NCBI GenBank assembly: GCA_030149995.1 | Contig: JASLGV010000164.1 | Location: 1 to 6,911, forward strand | Length of the DNA stretch: 6,911 nt | DNA from: Pedobacter sp. | GTDB taxonomy: Bacteria > Bacteroidota > Bacteroidia > Sphingobacteriales > Sphingobacteriaceae | Direction of reading: 5' to 3' | Shown here: piece after piece, positions 5,553 through 6,911 of the stretch | How the letters are laid out: the number at the start of each line of letters is the position of its first letter | How positions within the stretch are numbered: position 1 is the first letter of the stretch | Translations under genes and position numbers: made by a program | Notes under the pieces: model-generated | What the model saw: only the letters and a program-made list of their open reading frames with translations | Told to the model about the DNA's origin: nothing | The model's database searches: none

Positions 5553-6911
5553 TTATTTGTCTAATGCGGTTAACCGTTCTATTTCAAATGCGGTCTGATT
5601 TAACTGTTGTACTTTATCAAAGTATTCTGTTTTGATCTGTATGGACTGGTTTACCCATATTACCCAATCGAGATATGCTATTTCGCCTGCATTCAACTTC
5701 TCAGAAGCTGTTTTAACAATATCTGCAGCATTGGAAAGAGATACCTTTTTAAAAGAACGGATTACTTTGTTTAGCTCTTCATATCGCTGAACAGCATTCC
5801 CCAACTCGTAATCAAGTGTTTTTTTCGCCAGTTCAAGTTCCTTTTCCCGCTGTTCAGTTACAATTTTGGAGGCTTTGATCCGCGATTGCTGCGAGCCAAA
5901 GAAAACCGGAATGCCAATACCGACGCTTACAGAGCTAAATCTTTTATCCTGCCCAAAATACTGATCTGTACCGGCACGATTGGTTTGCCAGCCGGTAATG
6001 CTCGAATTGTTGTATCCAAAATTCAAGGATGGCAACAGCTTACTCTTCTCGAGCGCCAGTTGTTGCCTGGCCAGTGCCAGTTGTGCTTCACCAATTTTAA
6101 CCGATAAATTATCGTCTGCATCCGGTTTCAAAATCTGGTTGAACACATATATGGAACTGTCTTTTGCCGGCTCCAGCATAAAGGGGCTGTTTAACAAAAA
6201 CCTAAACCTGCCCAGATTTTGATTGTAATCTATGTTTAACAGATTAAGCTGATTGCTGATCTGTTGTTTCTGATTTTCGGCTGTTCGCAGTTCCAGCAGA
6301 TCCACATCGCCCGATTTAAACCGCTGCGACGATTTTTCGAAGAAAGCACCATACACGCGATCAGCCCAAAGCAGCAGGTCTCGTTTTTCGCGTAGCAGTA
6401 TAATGTTGTAATAAACCAGCTTAACCTCTGTTTTAAGATCCAGTTGCTGTGCTTTTAACTGTACCTCGCCTATCTGAACATTTGCTTTATTTACCGCGTG
6501 CTGTCTGTTGTAAACCGTTGGGAAATCAAGACTCTGAACAACAGATAGCTTGTTATCATTTGCCAAACTGTTAAACTTTCCATATTCAAATCCCAGGGTT
6601 GTTTGCGGCACATCAAAACGGTTTTTAGTCAGCTGTTTATAATACTGAACTTCTGTTCTGGCAACCGCAAGCGAGACATTGTTCTTCAGGGCTGTGTCTA
6701 AAGCAGCCTGCAGGTTAATTTGTTGCTGTCCGTTAACCTGCCCCATGCCCAAAAAGAGAAACACAATCAGGATGGCAGGTTTGACTTTGGGCTTAAAATA
6801 GCCAAAGCCTTTCTCAAACAAAATATATAACATTGGTAAAACGAATAAGGTAAGCATGGTTGAAACAAGTAAACCGCCAATAACCACCGTAGCCAGCGGC
6901 TTTTGAACCGC
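5553..6911 (-). CDS. CusA/CzcA-type RND pump fused to a TolC-like outer-membrane factor (C-terminal part, 5' end beyond window)
   Basis: The frame is open from the right edge (first residues AVQKPLATVVIGG) to TAA at 5553-5555; 452 residues are visible. Residues 1-34 match the last transmembrane helix of CusA/CzcA pumps (LATVVIGGLLVSTMLTLFVL then PMLYILFEK). A short basic linker follows, then a signal-like hydrophobic segment at about 45-61 (PAILIVFLFLGMGQVNG). From about 65 to 450 there is a full outer-membrane efflux domain with two OEP repeats. Repeat one has GFEYGKF and QSLDFPTVYNRQ; repeat two has LLPSLNFGYNNS and GIGIPVFFGSQQSRIKASK; long Gln/Leu/Lys-rich helices follow each, as expected for the TolC tunnel. 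Such CzcA-TolC fusions, around 1,400 residues in total, are known in Bacteroidota. The GTG at 6885-6887 is an internal Val codon, not a start. Substrate is probably a heavy-metal cation, by family only. Confidence 0.92.
   Translation of the reverse strand, partial: AVQKPLATVVIGGLLVSTMLTLFVLPMLYILFEKGFGYFKPKVKPAILIVFLFLGMGQVNGQQQINLQAALDTALKNNVSLAVARTEVQYYKQLTKNRFDVPQTTLGFEYGKFNSLANDNKLSVVQSLDFPTVYNRQHAVNKANVQIGEVQLKAQQLDLKTEVKLVYYNIILLREKRDLLLWADRVYGAFFEKSSQRFKSGDVDLLELRTAENQKQQISNQLNLLNIDYNQNLGRFRFLLNSPFMLEPAKDSSIYVFNQILKPDADDNLSVKIGEAQLALARQQLALEKSKLLPSLNFGYNNSSITGWQTNRAGTDQYFGQDKRFSSVSVGIGIPVFFGSQQSRIKASKIVTEQREKELELAKKTLDYELGNAVQRYEELNKVIRSFKKVSLSNAADIVKTASEKLNAGEIAYLDWVIWVNQSIQIKTEYFDKVQQLNQTAFEIERLTALDK

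Noticed and set aside
5886..6222. Plus-strand open frames inside the outer-membrane factor
   Set aside because: They overlap each other in different frames and are antisense to the TolC-like domain; no independent support.
6885..6887. GTG as the start of a stand-alone outer-membrane factor
   Set aside because: The frame continues upstream to the window edge with pump-like sequence (AVQKPLAT), so the GTG is an internal valine in the last pump helix.
6729..6911. Frameshift or missing stop between a separate pump gene and channel gene
   Set aside because: The reading frame is continuous through the joint, both domains are intact around it, and CzcA-TolC fusions are known in Bacteroidota.

Overview
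The window looks like a piece of chromosome from a Bacteroidota bacterium, most likely of the Pedobacter/Mucilaginibacter type (family Sphingobacteriaceae). Four things point there: a heavy-metal RND pump subunit fused in frame to a TolC-like outer-membrane factor; an AraC regulator with a seven-helix membrane domain; a secreted protein built from LamG, Fn3, Ig-like and MBG/YDG modules; and gene starts without Shine-Dalgarno sequences, with one TAnnTTTG-type -7 box. The genus is inference. All four genes lie on the minus strand, so the window reads biologically from right to left.

Right part (6911 to 4404): the end of a CusA/CzcA-type RND efflux gene. Its last membrane helix runs without a stop into a complete TolC/OEP domain. 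Six bases later comes a lipoprotein periplasmic adaptor of the CusB/CzcB type. Together they would supply inner-membrane pump, adaptor and outer-membrane channel of one tripartite exporter. A perfect 14-bp hairpin downstream of the adaptor probably ends this operon.

Middle (4403 to 2949): a 252-bp intergenic region carries the hairpin(s) and a candidate promoter. It is followed by a 400-residue membrane-anchored AraC-family regulator that appears to start at TTG.

Left part (2948 to 1): a 146-bp intergenic region holds two nearly concentric inverted repeats and a pair of identical 8-bp direct repeats 22 bp apart. It precedes a large secreted protein running off the left edge (934 codons in the window, no stop). 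After a signal peptide this protein has an N-terminal region, an Ig-like domain, a LamG-type lectin fold, an Fn3 domain, a second Ig-like module, and then four almost identical 84-residue MBG/YDG repeats (252 bp each), probably continuing beyond the window. It is probably a cell-surface adhesin or binding protein. The regulator and the repeats upstream of the adhesin suggest, but do not prove, local control.

The pump genes, the regulator and the overall architecture belong to known families. The least explained parts are the structured leader before the adhesin gene, the homogenised repeat array, and the signal-peptide-like segment kept inside the pump-channel fusion.
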